From: Planctomycetota bacterium
Lineage (GTDB): Bacteria > Planctomycetota > Planctomycetia > Isosphaerales > Isosphaeraceae
NCBI GenBank assembly: GCA_021791715.1
Contig: JAJYWB010000030.1
Location: 1-64,000 of the forward strand
Reading direction: 5' to 3'
Length of the DNA: 64,000 bases
Positions 1-8,980 of this stretch are shown piece by piece (positions within the stretch are counted from its first letter, which is position 1; each line of letters opens with the position of its first letter). The notes below the pieces were generated by a model that saw only the letters and a list, made by a program, of their open reading frames with translations, did no database searches and had not been told where the DNA came from. The translations under genes were made by a program, and so were the position numbers.

Positions 1-232
1 GAACCTCCCGGTGAGCCGAATTATGATATTCACGATGATTCACCGATAAATCGGCGTCGTCGAAGGCGTTTACGAAAAGAGGCTCACCGGGAGGTTCGCC
101 CTCCCAAACAGAATATACATATATCAAAATGTACCGTCCTTATTTTAAAATCGGCTCCGAACCCGGTAAAATTCGACCCTGAATTCGGAAGGGAGAAGCG
201 GAAATCGGGAGGGCGAACCGCCGTGTGAGCCC
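1..232. repeat. MITE/REP-like inverted-repeat element
   Basis: Positions 1-17 and 81-97 are perfect 17-bp inverted repeats (GAACCTCCCGGTGAGCC and its complement). Positions 81-105 and 206-232 also form terminal inverted repeats around an AT-rich core of about 100 bp. The 27 bases at 206-232 are the exact reverse complement of 33649-33675, so this is a dispersed family in this genome. No open reading frame lies inside. It could be a small non-autonomous mobile element or a large REP/BIME-like palindrome. The left part of the element may continue outside the window. Confidence 0.75.
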
Positions 233-390
233 ATTTTATATCATTATGTTAGACAAAAACAGGCTCAGACCGCGAATTTACCCCCGCCGAACGTCGTCCC
301 ATGCCGACCCGCTTCCGCACCGGCGAACGACGGAGCGAGCATATCGTATCAGGTTTTGATCGATTGTACTAAACAAACGACCTTACGTTT

Positions 391-1731
391 TTAATTTTTT
401 GATTTGACTCGATCCGCCGACGTTTCGCGTTTGTCGGCGGCGGCCGTCTTCGATTCCATCTCCTTGATCAGCTCGTCGACCGCGTCGTCGAGTTGTTTCT
501 GAAAAAGATGAATATGTCGAATCACCCCGTCGGCGTCGATGACGAAGGTTTGCGGAAATCCTCGGATATCCCACCGCGAAGCGATCGGCCCGGGAGGAGA
601 TCCGTCGAACCACGATCGCCATTCGATCCCCGCGTCTTTCATCGCCTTCTCGAGCCCGTCTTTCTTGGGATCCGCGTTAACGCCGAGCAAGACGAAAGGC
701 TTTCCCTTCATCCGTTCCATCAGTTTCCGTTCGAAAGGAACTTGATTCATACACGGGCCGCACCAGGTCGCCCAAAATGTGAGAACGACCACTTTGCCGC
801 GATAATCGCTCAACTTCATCGGCTTCCCCTCGGTATCCTCGCCGACGATCTCGGGCGCCTCCTTGCCGATCGTCAGCTTCCGCAGGCTGAAGAGCCTTCG
901 TTCGGCGACCTCGCCGAGCGTCACCGGAACGCCGTCGCGCGGTCCTCGATCGTATCGAATTTTGGGAAACTCTTGAATCACACGTTCATACAACGATTCA
1001 ACCTCGGAACGAAGCGATTCGGGGGTTTTTTCTCGAAACTCTTTGATGTCGGCGGGATCAAAATAATTCGCTTTCTTTATATTTTTGATCGCGACGTCGC
1101 CCGATTTACTAACGATTTCTGACATTTGCATCTTTTCTCTCTGATAATCCGCGAGCGCCAAACACGCGGACCCCTTGATATTCATGTTCGTCGAGCGATC
1201 GAGCACGTCTCGGATGAACTTCTCGCGTTCGGGAAGCATCCCGATGCTCACCTCGCAGCAAATTCTTCCCATCCGTTCGTCGTCGAAGTGATCGCGCATC
1301 AAAAGTTCAAGCGTTTGATTCACGAGCGGTCGGATTTGCTTATCGGTTCGAGAAACGCTCGCGGACACCTGAACGACCCGTTCGAGCGCGTCGACCGCCT
1401 TGGGATCGCGCGGATCGGCGGAGGCGAATTCGATCAAACGAGCCAGAAAATCGGGCGTCGGCCACGACTTCCATTTCCGATCCATCTTATCTTTGATCGC
1501 TTGATCGTTCGGATGTTTCTCAGAATCGTCGGAAAGCGGTTTGAATTCAGTCCAGAATTTTTCTTCGGCGACCTCGAATTCCTTAACGATCTTTTCGAAC
1601 GATTTGATCGCCGGCTTCTCCGCGGCCTGAGCCGCGATCGCCTCGTTCTTCGATTCTTGACCGAGCGATCCCGTCGTCGCCGCCAAGATCCATAAAGCTG
1701 TGAATCCAAAACCACGTGGCGAATCGATCAT
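391..1731 (-). CDS. Exported TlpA-like thioredoxin-fold protein
   Basis: 446-residue protein. The ATG at 1731 is preceded by AAAGGAG at good spacing and opens a signal-peptide-like start (MIDSPRGFGFTALWILAATTG), so I prefer it to the longer ORF beginning at 2010. Residues about 30-290 are a charged helical region of unknown role. From about residue 295 there is an AhpC/TSA- or TlpA-type thioredoxin domain with the redox motif WCGPC near residue 323 and a cis-proline motif (GFPQTFVID). Such proteins act outside the cytoplasm as thiol-disulfide reductases, for example in cytochrome maturation or protein repair. The substrate cannot be read from the sequence. The gene stands alone, divergent from the SRP RNA/dnaX block. 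Confidence 0.85.
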   Translation of the reverse strand: MIDSPRGFGFTALWILAATTGSLGQESKNEAIAAQAAEKPAIKSFEKIVKEFEVAEEKFWTEFKPLSDDSEKHPNDQAIKDKMDRKWKSWPTPDFLARLIEFASADPRDPKAVDALERVVQVSASVSRTDKQIRPLVNQTLELLMRDHFDDERMGRICCEVSIGMLPEREKFIRDVLDRSTNMNIKGSACLALADYQREKMQMSEIVSKSGDVAIKNIKKANYFDPADIKEFREKTPESLRSEVESLYERVIQEFPKIRYDRGPRDGVPVTLGEVAERRLFSLRKLTIGKEAPEIVGEDTEGKPMKLSDYRGKVVVLTFWATWCGPCMNQVPFERKLMERMKGKPFVLLGVNADPKKDGLEKAMKDAGIEWRSWFDGSPPGPIASRWDIRGFPQTFVIDADGVIRHIHLFQKQLDDAVDELIKEMESKTAAADKRETSADRVKSKN

Positions 1732-2052
1732 GATCCGACTCCTTTGTTCAAGCGACCGATCGTTAATCCGTGCTGAATCGGCTTGGATCGCTCGACGGAA
1801 CCGCCGTGCGACGACCGTCATAATAATTCCTCGCCTCCGAAAAGCAAGACGATCTCCGCCAAAGGAAGACGGTCGACTCGAAATTCCAAGCGATCGACCG
1901 TAACCCGGCTCGATTCGCCAAGCTCGCACGTTCGGAAGCCCGCGCCGATTTCGAATCGCCCGCTCCCAAGGCGAATCGCCGATCACCAAGAAAACGTCGA
2001 TAACGCACATATATTCAATGAAATCCTGATGCGTTTGCGGCGATTTCGTCTC

Positions 2053-2080
2053 TTGCCCGACGCCTTGAATGTGGTACGCT
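2053..2080 (+). promoter_or_regulatory. Possible sigma-70 promoter for SRP RNA
   Basis: TTGCCC at 2053-2058, a 16-base spacer and TACGCT at 2075-2080 lie just upstream of the SRP RNA. The match is moderate. Transcription would begin near 2087, somewhat ahead of the folded RNA core, so either the RNA has an unpaired 5' leader or the promoter call is imprecise. Confidence 0.4.
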
Positions 2081-2122
2081 CTTCCATCGCGAGCGGATGT
2101 TCGCGGAATCCGATCGAGGGTC

Positions 2123-2238
2123 GGGGCGAGCCGGGGGGGACCCGGACAATGGCGGCTTGTGAACCTGGTCAGGGCGGGAACGCAGCAGCCATAAACAACG
2201 CCTTCATGTGCCCGGGAGCGCCTCCCCGGTTCACCCCG
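2123..2238 (+). ncRNA. ffs: Signal recognition particle RNA, small bacterial type
   Basis: The conserved apical domain is plainly visible at 2157-2192: GTGAACCTGGTCAGG, then the asymmetric loop GGGAACGCAGCAGCC, which carries the Ffh M-domain binding elements. The outer helix also pairs: GAGCCGGGG near 2128-2136 with CCCCGGTTC near 2224-2232, closed by GGGG/CCCC at the ends. Length is about 115 nt, as in 4.5S-type RNAs. Its place just before dnaX-ybaB-recR matches the neighbourhood seen in many bacteria. The exact ends are estimated from base pairing. Its protein partner Ffh is encoded at 34000. Confidence 0.9.
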
Positions 2239-2454
2239 TCCCTTGGCCGGCGCGGCTCGGCTCGCGTCGATCCGGGTTCAAAGCCCAATCCGCAGGCGTC
2301 GGATTTCGTGAGCGATAACCTCACGGTGAGCCTCGCGCACCCGAGCCGAATCCGTCGGTCGCTTGTCGGCGGTCGACGAGAGCGAACCGCACCGGTGAGC
2401 CGGATTCAAAGAATCGACCCCGCGTGTTCCCCAACTCGAGCTGGAGCATCGAGC

Positions 2455-4458
2455 GTGCCGTCGTCCAACACCCTCGTCGATCTACCGACTCGCTCCCAAG
2501 CCGAAGGCTATACCGTCGTCGCGCGGCGGTATCGTCCGCAATCGCTCGACGAGGTCGTCGGTCAGGATCACGTCGTTCAGGGGCTTCGCAACGCGATCGC
2601 GATGAACCGCGTGACGCACGCCTACCTGTTTTGCGGAACGCGAGGCGTCGGCAAAACTTCGGTCGCGCGGATCTTCGCCAAATGCCTCAACTGCGTACGC
2701 GGGCCTACCGACGACCCCTGCCTTGAATGCGATATCTGCCGAGGCATCGCGTCGGGCCAAGACGTCGACGTCATCGAGATCGACGGCGCCAGCAACAACG
2801 GAGTCGAGGCCGTCCGCGAACTTCGCCAAAACGTCGGCCTCAGACCCAGCCGATGCCGCTACAAAATCTATTATATCGATGAAGTTCATATGCTTTCCCA
2901 GGGCGCCTTCAACGCGCTCTTGAAGACGCTCGAAGAGCCCCCCGAGCACGTCAAGTTCGTCTTCGCCACGACCGAGGCGCACAAGATCCCGATCACCGTC
3001 TTATCGCGCTGCCAACGCTACGATTTCGCGGCGATCGGCGCCGATCAGATCGTTTCCACGCTTAAAGAAATCTGCACAAAAGAAGGCGTTGAGGCCGACG
3101 TCGACGCGCTCGAGGTCGTCGCCCGCCGCGCCGCGGGTTCGATGCGCGACGCGCAATCGCTTCTGGAACAACTCCTTTCGACGACGAGCGACCGGCTCAC
3201 CGCGGCGGGGGTTCACGAACTCCTCGGCATCGCCGGCGACGATCGCATCCTCGAACTCCTCGAAGCCCTCTCGCTCCACAACGCCGCAAAGGCTCTCTTA
3301 ATTGTTGATGAATCGATCAATACGGGGGTTCAGCCGTCCGAGCTGTTGGGCGGAGCGATCGATTTCCTTCGCGACGTGATGGTGCGCGGGACGGGAGCGC
3401 GCGACGTGCCGATGCTCGCCGCGGCGCCCCGGCAACTGGAACAGATCGACTCGATCGCTTCGCGCTGGTCGCTCGATACGATCCTCGCGGCGCTCCAAAT
3501 TCTCGCCGAATCGCGCGGCAAGCTCCGCGGCAGCCCGCACGGCAGGTTGCTCGTCGAACTCGCGCTCGCGAGGGTCGCAAGGCTCGAAAACCTCGTCGAT
3601 CTGGGAACGCTCGTCAATCGATTGAGCGAGATCGAGGCGACCGCTCCGCGCGAACCCCGCGCTCCGATTTCAACACATACCGGCTCGATCACGCGAGAGC
3701 ATGTCGATCGATCGGCTCGCTCCTCCGCGGTCGATCGAACCGAAGAATCGATCGCCGAGGCCGAAGCCGGCGACGATTCTCCCGTTAAAAAAAAACGAAA
3801 TCTCGCGACCGAAACGGCTGATCGACACGAAAACGACGATTCCGAGCGACGATCCCCCGACCCCGAACCGCGCCGAACGCGATCGAAGGTGAACCGCGAG
3901 CCCGATCCGGCGAAGGCTTCGGCGGATCGAGGCGAGCCGAGGTCGGCTTCCTTGGCGGATCGAGGCGAGCCCGCCGTCTCGATCGCGACGACCGCTCGAG
4001 CCCCCTCGGGCGCGGCCTCGCCGCGTACAAGTTATTATCAAGAGCCGAGTTCGGTCGAGAATGATCGCCCCTCGGCGGCGGCCGGTTTCACGATTGAAGA
4101 GGTTCAGGCCGCGTGGGAATCGATTCTGAACAAGATCGCGTTTAAGCTGAGATCGATCCTCGCGCTCACGCGTCCGATCGAGGTCGACCCACCCGACACG
4201 CTGGTCGTCGGCGTTCCCGAAACCTACAATGGAGCGATCGAAGAGTGTCGCACGCCCGAGGCTTCGCGGGCGGTCGAATCGAGGCTTTCGGAGGCGTTTG
4301 GACGCGCGATTCGCGTCCGTTTCGAGATCGTCGCGGGGGATCAAGCCGCGAACGACCGTCCCGCCGCCGAGCAGGCTCATCGCGACGATCCGCTCGTCAA
4401 ACGGATGATCGAACTTTTTGATGCGCGATTATATCAGATCGTCAAGGGATCGGAATAA
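2455..4458 (+). CDS. dnaX: DNA polymerase III subunits gamma and tau
   Basis: Clamp-loader ATPase of the replisome, 667 residues from GTG 2455. This start has GGAG 8 bases upstream and lies after the SRP RNA; the ORF itself opens much earlier. The AAA+ module starts with YRPQSLDEVVGQ, then Walker A GTRGVGKTS, zinc cysteines CLNC and CLECDIC, Walker B YYIDEVHML, and the SRC arginine finger motif (LSRCQRY). The middle (about residues 410-550) is a charged low-complexity linker. The C-terminal domain of about 120 residues resembles the polymerase-binding part of tau. A run of nine A at 3787-3795 inside the linker could give a truncated gamma form by slippage. First protein gene of dnaX-ybaB-recR. 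Confidence 0.95.
   Translation: MPSSNTLVDLPTRSQAEGYTVVARRYRPQSLDEVVGQDHVVQGLRNAIAMNRVTHAYLFCGTRGVGKTSVARIFAKCLNCVRGPTDDPCLECDICRGIASGQDVDVIEIDGASNNGVEAVRELRQNVGLRPSRCRYKIYYIDEVHMLSQGAFNALLKTLEEPPEHVKFVFATTEAHKIPITVLSRCQRYDFAAIGADQIVSTLKEICTKEGVEADVDALEVVARRAAGSMRDAQSLLEQLLSTTSDRLTAAGVHELLGIAGDDRILELLEALSLHNAAKALLIVDESINTGVQPSELLGGAIDFLRDVMVRGTGARDVPMLAAAPRQLEQIDSIASRWSLDTILAALQILAESRGKLRGSPHGRLLVELALARVARLENLVDLGTLVNRLSEIEATAPREPRAPISTHTGSITREHVDRSARSSAVDRTEESIAEAEAGDDSPVKKKRNLATETADRHENDDSERRSPDPEPRRTRSKVNREPDPAKASADRGEPRSASLADRGEPAVSIATTARAPSGAASPRTSYYQEPSSVENDRPSAAAGFTIEEVQAAWESILNKIAFKLRSILALTRPIEVDPPDTLVVGVPETYNGAIEECRTPEASRAVESRLSEAFGRAIRVRFEIVAGDQAANDRPAAEQAHRDDPLVKRMIELFDARLYQIVKGSE
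3787..3795 (+). other. A9 slippery run inside dnaX
   Basis: Nine consecutive A follow GTT in a GC-rich gene. In the zero frame they code KKK. A -1 shift, or one added A by transcript slippage, gives eight further residues (TKSRDRNG) and a TGA at 3819-3821. The product would be about 455 residues, keeping the whole ATPase module and ending in the linker. In Thermus dnaX a run of nine A is known to give gamma by transcriptional slippage. Loss of one A also ends translation, at 3890-3892. Confidence 0.6.
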
Positions 4459-4549
4459 AAGTTGGAATCGTGTCGATCAACTTCAATTGCGCATTGATAG
4501 AACTTCGGCGTCGTCGCGATCGACCGATCTCGCCGGGAAAGGACTGAAC

Positions 4550-4897
4550 GTGTTCGGCAACCTGGGACAATTCGCCGATCTGATGAAAACCGCGGCGAAG
4601 GCGCGCGAGATGGTGGAAAAGGCGACCGAATCGATCGCTCACCTTAGGGCCGAGGGATCTTCGGGAGGGGGTTCGGTCGTCGCGGTCGCTTCGGGAAAGC
4701 TCGAACTCGTTTCGATCCGCCTCGACCCGAAATTGCTCGAGGAACCCGATCAAGAATTGCTTGAAGAGTTGATCGTATCGGCGGTGAATCAAGCGCTCAC
4801 AAAAGCGCGCGAGGCTTCTTCCGAGGCGATCTCGTCGGCGATCGGCGATCTTCCCCTTCCGCCGGGTCTTATGGGCGCTTTGGGAGGTCGTTCGTGA
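4550..4897 (+). CDS. ybaB: YbaB/EbfC family nucleoid-associated protein
   Basis: 115-residue small DNA-binding protein. The start is GTG 4550 with GGAAAGGA 6 bases upstream; an in-frame ORF opens earlier but would overlap dnaX. The sequence begins FGNLGQFADLMKTAAKAREM and has the family layout: an N-terminal helix, a central strand region with GGGSVVAVASGKLELVSI, and a C-terminal helix with NQALTKAREAS. The family forms dimers that bind DNA and bend or bridge it. The last 4 bases overlap the recR start, and dnaX-ybaB-recR is a classic cluster, which supports the call. Confidence 0.92.
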   Translation: MFGNLGQFADLMKTAAKAREMVEKATESIAHLRAEGSSGGGSVVAVASGKLELVSIRLDPKLLEEPDQELLEELIVSAVNQALTKAREASSEAISSAIGDLPLPPGLMGALGGRS

Positions 4898-5508
4898 CTG
4901 CGCGCGGACCTTTGGGAGCGATCGACGAATTAATCGCCGCGCTCGGCGTTTTGCCCGGCATCGGCGCCAAATCCGCCGAACGGTTGGCTCATCACATCGT
5001 CCGCTGCCCCGCCGATCAGGCGCTCCGGTTGGTCGAGGCGATCCAGAAGGTGCGCGATCGCGTGCGCCGCTGCCAAGCCTGCTTTCACCTCACCGAAGCC
5101 TCGAATCCGCTCTGTTCGATCTGCCGCGATCCCGAACGCGATCAAGGCTTGATATGCGTGGTTGAGCAATCACAAGATCTGATGGCGCTTGAGCGCGCAG
5201 GATCTTACCAGGGCGTTTATCACGTCTTGCTCGGCCCGCTCGCTCCGCTCAAGGGGATCGGTCCCGATCAATTGACGGTCGACGCGCTCGAGGAACGCGT
5301 GAAAGCGGGGGGAATACGCGAGATCATCCTCGCGACCAACCCCACGCTCGAAGGCGACGGCGCCGCTTTGCTCGTTCATCGCAGGCTCGCGGGCGCCGGA
5401 ATTCCCATCACCAGACTCGCCCGCGGCCTCGCCTCGGGAAGCTCGCTCGAATTCGCCAATAAAGAAATGGTCGCCGACGCTCTCGAAGGACGTCGAACTT
5501 TCTCATGA
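4894..5508 (+). CDS. recR: Recombination mediator RecR
   Basis: 204 residues, the usual RecR length. It helps load RecA at gaps with RecF/RecO. Visible parts: an N-terminal helix-hairpin-helix (LPGIGAKSAERLAHHI), a four-cysteine zinc finger (CQACFHLTEASNPLCSIC), and a Toprim domain starting LICVVEQSQDLMALE with a conserved GVYHVLLG segment. A C-terminal Walker-like region carries LARGLASGSSLEFANKE. Start GTG 4894 overlaps the ybaB stop as GTGA, indicating translational coupling. Confidence 0.95.
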   Translation: MTARGPLGAIDELIAALGVLPGIGAKSAERLAHHIVRCPADQALRLVEAIQKVRDRVRRCQACFHLTEASNPLCSICRDPERDQGLICVVEQSQDLMALERAGSYQGVYHVLLGPLAPLKGIGPDQLTVDALEERVKAGGIREIILATNPTLEGDGAALLVHRRLAGAGIPITRLARGLASGSSLEFANKEMVADALEGRRTFS

Positions 5509-5549
5509 ATTCCGTTTGAAATCGCTCGTCGAAAAGGCTACGATGTTCT

Positions 5550-5565
5550 TGGCACAAGATTTGCC
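5550..5565 (+). promoter_or_regulatory. Candidate sigma-54 (-24/-12) promoter of rpoN
   Basis: TGGCACAAGATTTGCC matches the sigma-54 consensus TGGCAC-N5-TTGC with the GG and GC dinucleotides exactly 12 bases apart. Only the last consensus base differs. It sits 114 bases before the rpoN ATG. A hairpin with arms TTGCCGG (5561-5567) and CCGGCAA (5575-5581) overlaps the -12 element. Autoregulation of rpoN is the inference. Confidence 0.5.
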
Positions 5566-5678
5566 GGTTTATCGCCGGCAAGGGTTACGTCCCGCTTCGC
5601 GTTCGCGTGTTCGCGGCGGGGCGTTCCCCGGAGTTTACGCCGGTTTTCGGTTTCTTTGACGACGCGGGATTGGGAATC

Positions 5679-7142
5679 ATGCGACTCGATACGTCTCAAC
5701 AAATGCGAACCGACATGCGAATGCGCATGGCGCCTCGCATGATCCAATCCATGGAAATCTTGCAGCTCCCCTTGATGGCTTTGCAGGAGCGGATCGACCA
5801 GGAAATGATCGAGAATCCCCTCCTCGTCGATCAAGACGGCGACCCCGACGACGCCGAGCCCGTCGCCTCGACCGAAGATTACGCCGAGCAACCCGGCGAA
5901 GCTCCCGAGCCGACCGAATCCGCCGACGATTCCGAAGCCGATTTCGGTGAATTCGTCGACGACGAATGGCGCGATTCGTACGATACCAATCACCGCGTCA
6001 GCCGGTCGGCGATCGACGACGAGGCCGATCGTAAACATGACGCGATTCAAAATGTCATCACCCGACCCCGATCGATGCAAGACGAACTCGCCGAGCAGCT
6101 CGCGTTTCTCGACCTCGAACCGACGGTCGAGGCGCTCGCCGAGGCGATCATTCATTCGCTCGACGAAAACGGCTATTTCACCGGCTCGCTCGCCGAGATC
6201 GTCGACCAAGTCGGCGAGCCCGCGAACCTCGAACTCGCCGAACAAGCCCTCGCCGTCGTCCAAAAACTCGATCCCCCGGGAATCGGCGCGCGAAACCTCC
6301 GCGAATGCCTCCTCCTCCAGCTCACCCCGCAAACCCCATTGCGAGAGGTTCTTCATAAGCTAATATCCAATCACTTGGATGATTTACAGCAAAACCGACT
6401 CCCCAAAATCGAACGCGAAACCGGAATTCCGATCGAGACGATCAAAGAATCGCTCGACCGACTCCGCAGGCTCAACCCCCGTCCCGGCGCCCGCTTCGAC
6501 TCCGAACCCGCGGGATACGTCCTCCCCGATCTCGTCGTCGAACTCGACGATCAGGGCGAATACGTCGTCAAACTCGTCGACGATTACACCCCGCGATTGT
6601 CGATCTCACGCTACTATCAACAATTGCTTAAAAATAAAAACGCCGAGCCCGAAACGCGCGAATATATCCAGAAAAAAATCCAGTCGGCGCGGTGGCTTAT
6701 CGAATCGATCGAGCAGCGGCGCAACACCCTCCTCAAAGTGGCCCGCGCCGTCATCGATCACCAAAAAGATTTTCTCGACAAAGGACCCGAATGGATCGAA
6801 CCCCTCAAAATGCAACAAATCGCCGATCGCGTGCATGTTCACGTAACGACAGTAAGCCGCGCCGTCGACGATAAATGGGTGCAAACCCCCCGCGGCGTCT
6901 TCCCCCTCAAACGCTTCTTCGGCGGCGGCACCACCACGTCCGACGGCGAATCGGTCGCGTGGGATACGATCAAACAAAAACTTCTTGAAATCATCGGCAA
7001 AGAAGATAAACACAACCCCCTCTCCGACGAGGAGATCGTCGACGCACTCTCGCAAGGCGGTGTCCCCGTCGCCCGCCGGACCGTCACCAAATACCGCAAG
7101 GCGCTCCGCATCCCCTCAAGCCGAAAACGAAAAGAATACTGA
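5679..7142 (+). CDS. rpoN: RNA polymerase sigma-54 factor
   Basis: 487 residues from ATG 5679 (upstream GGGA). Sigma-54 binds core RNA polymerase and recognises -24/-12 promoters, opening them only with an AAA+ activator. Region I is clear at the start (SQQMRTDMRMRM, QSMEILQLPLMALQERI, ENPLL). It is followed by an acidic, Asp/Glu-rich region II to about residue 110, the core-binding domain, a helix-turn-helix with HVHVTTVSRAV, and a C-terminal RpoN box (ARRTVTKYRKALRIP). All parts expected for a working factor are present. It is monocistronic, following recR after 170 bases. Confidence 0.97.
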   Translation: MRLDTSQQMRTDMRMRMAPRMIQSMEILQLPLMALQERIDQEMIENPLLVDQDGDPDDAEPVASTEDYAEQPGEAPEPTESADDSEADFGEFVDDEWRDSYDTNHRVSRSAIDDEADRKHDAIQNVITRPRSMQDELAEQLAFLDLEPTVEALAEAIIHSLDENGYFTGSLAEIVDQVGEPANLELAEQALAVVQKLDPPGIGARNLRECLLLQLTPQTPLREVLHKLISNHLDDLQQNRLPKIERETGIPIETIKESLDRLRRLNPRPGARFDSEPAGYVLPDLVVELDDQGEYVVKLVDDYTPRLSISRYYQQLLKNKNAEPETREYIQKKIQSARWLIESIEQRRNTLLKVARAVIDHQKDFLDKGPEWIEPLKMQQIADRVHVHVTTVSRAVDDKWVQTPRGVFPLKRFFGGGTTTSDGESVAWDTIKQKLLEIIGKEDKHNPLSDEEIVDALSQGGVPVARRTVTKYRKALRIPSSRKRKEY

Positions 7143-7245
7143 CCCGCGGAAGCGAGCTATTTCTCTCTCATCATATGTTGTTTCAGTATTCGATCGATAT
7201 GAGATCCGCGTTCCCGCTAAATCCGCCGCCCATCCGTTCGCCCGC

Positions 7246-7710
7246 CTAGCCGCACATCGGCCCGTCGAGCTCGATCTCCCCCTCCTCCATCGTCTCCTCG
7301 GCCTCGAGTTGAATCTGATCGCGAATCTTCATCAACTTCTCCGGAAGCGAACCCTCGACGATCCCGTCTAAAATCAAAAGCGCGCGCGCCGGACGCTTCC
7401 CGTCCACCAAATAACGCGCCAGCCGCAACCGGATCCGACTCGCCTTCTCGGGAAACCTCCTAATATAATCATCCATAAAAGGAATGGATTCGCTCACCCT
7501 CTTTTCGGCGTCGAGCCGTTTGATCAGCGACATCAACTCCTCTTCGGGAAGCTCGAACGACGGAAGGTCGCGCCGCGTCCGTTCGATCAGCTCGAGCGAC
7601 CCCTCCAAATCGTCGAAAGCGAGCAAACGTCGCAATTGCCCGAGCGCCGCCTCCGCGCGCTCCTCCGGGGTCGGCGGCGCGGGCTTCTTATGCCTCTTAA
7701 ACGGATTCAC
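7246..7710 (-). CDS. Small TPR-like helical protein, unknown function
   Basis: 154 residues, no recognised family. I take GTG 7710, which has GAGAGG 6 bases upstream; the ORF runs back to a TTG at 7728 next to a T9 run. The sequence is almost wholly helical, with repeated helix pairs (ALGQLRRLLAFDDLEGSLELI, then RFPEKASRIRLRLARYLV and ARALLILDGI), consistent with tetratricopeptide-type repeats. No signal peptide. The C terminus is acidic (EEGEIELDGPMCG). It is convergent with rpoN, about 100 bases away. Confidence 0.65.
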   Translation of the reverse strand: MNPFKRHKKPAPPTPEERAEAALGQLRRLLAFDDLEGSLELIERTRRDLPSFELPEEELMSLIKRLDAEKRVSESIPFMDDYIRRFPEKASRIRLRLARYLVDGKRPARALLILDGIVEGSLPEKLMKIRDQIQLEAEETMEEGEIELDGPMCG

Positions 7711-8129
7711 CAATCGCCTCTCGATCAAAAAAAAACGATCCCAAACCGGTCCCTCGAAACCTCCCGCGGCGCCGTCTCGAAAGTATGCTACATAATCTTA
7801 CCGAACACGTCGAATCGACCGCCTCTTTCCTCAATAATTCCTCGTAATATCAACCCGAGAATCGACGTTCAATGAATTCCATCAGAGACGACCCGGGCGC
7901 TTTTCTCAAGTCGAAACCTGACGCTCGAACGCATCGCCCCGCAAACTTTGCCGAGCCCGCCGAGTCGCTCCGAATTCAACGAATTTTCGACCTTTTCGGC
8001 GTCTCGGGTCACGAGCCGATCGTTTTGAACCGATCAGATAAATGGCGTGCGGAGAGCGCGAAACGCGTCCCGGTCGATTCGTTTCGAGCGCCCCCGCGAA
8101 TCGTCGACCCGAGCCAGGAGAGGTCGGTT

Positions 8130-8966
8130 ATGACGTCCACCAGGCGATACCCGCCGGTTTTCTCGTTCGCCCCGACTGTCGCGATCGCGATCGTGATCGC
8201 GGTCGCCGGAACCGCGGCGACCCCGCGAGCCGGAGCGATCGGTCGTACCCCGGTCGACCCCGCCCAGGTCGTCCCCCTCGATCAAATCGAAGCGCAACGA
8301 CGCGACGAAGTCGCCGACGTCATCAAAACCGCGACCTTCCACTACCAGGCGCCCGCCGAAAGCTTCCCCGCCAACCCCAAACTTTACCTCAGCCTGCTCA
8401 ACGAACCGTCGCTCACCCTCGCGCTCTGGAACGACCTCGGCGCCACCCCGGCGAGGCTTCAACGCATCGCCCCGGGAATGTATCAGGGAACCGACGGCTC
8501 GGGCACCACCGCGACCTGGCACTTCGTTTATCGATCCCCCACCCAACACGTACTCCTCTGCTGGATCGAATACCAAAGCCCCCGAGGCAAAATCCACCTC
8601 AACGGTCGCCTTGTGCTCAACGTCCGATCCGCCTTTTATCGACATAAAAGCGGACAACTCCTCGTCCAGCATTCGGTCGAAGCGTTCGTCAAAATCGACT
8701 CCAAAGGCTGGCGCTCGATCGCCAAAATGGGCAGGCCGATCATCGAAAACGTGATCCAGGATCAAGTTAAAGAAGCCGGCCAATTTATCTCACTTATGTG
8801 TCGTCTTGTTGAAATGTACCCCGTCTGGGCGACTCGCGTCGCGGTCGATCAGACCGATCTCGCCGACGATCTGAAAAACAAATTCCGCGATCTCGTCCTT
8901 AAACACCGTCGCCCGGGCTCGTCGTCGGGTCGCCCCAAACTTTTGAACGAAACCGCCGCGAGCTGA
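8130..8966 (+). CDS. Exported protein of unknown function
   Basis: 278 residues from ATG 8130, chosen for its AGGAGAGG ribosome site and because it opens a signal peptide (FSFAPTVAIAIVIAVAGTAA, ending near TPRAGA). The ORF extends upstream to 7872 but that part looks non-coding. The mature part has alternating strands (TATWHFVYRSPTQHVLLCWIEY, GKIHLNGRLVLNVRS) and ends with a helical segment and a basic tail. I recognise no family; a periplasmic or surface location is the only inference. A tandem repeat array begins 14 bases after the stop. Confidence 0.65.
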   Translation: MTSTRRYPPVFSFAPTVAIAIVIAVAGTAATPRAGAIGRTPVDPAQVVPLDQIEAQRRDEVADVIKTATFHYQAPAESFPANPKLYLSLLNEPSLTLALWNDLGATPARLQRIAPGMYQGTDGSGTTATWHFVYRSPTQHVLLCWIEYQSPRGKIHLNGRLVLNVRSAFYRHKSGQLLVQHSVEAFVKIDSKGWRSIAKMGRPIIENVIQDQVKEAGQFISLMCRLVEMYPVWATRVAVDQTDLADDLKNKFRDLVLKHRRPGSSSGRPKLLNETAAS

Positions 8967-8980
8967 TCGACAAACGCCTC

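Noticed and set aside
1783-2454. N-terminal extension of dnaX by 224 codons
   Set aside because: It would run through the SRP RNA and has no DnaX-like sequence; GTG 2455 with GGAG is a better start.
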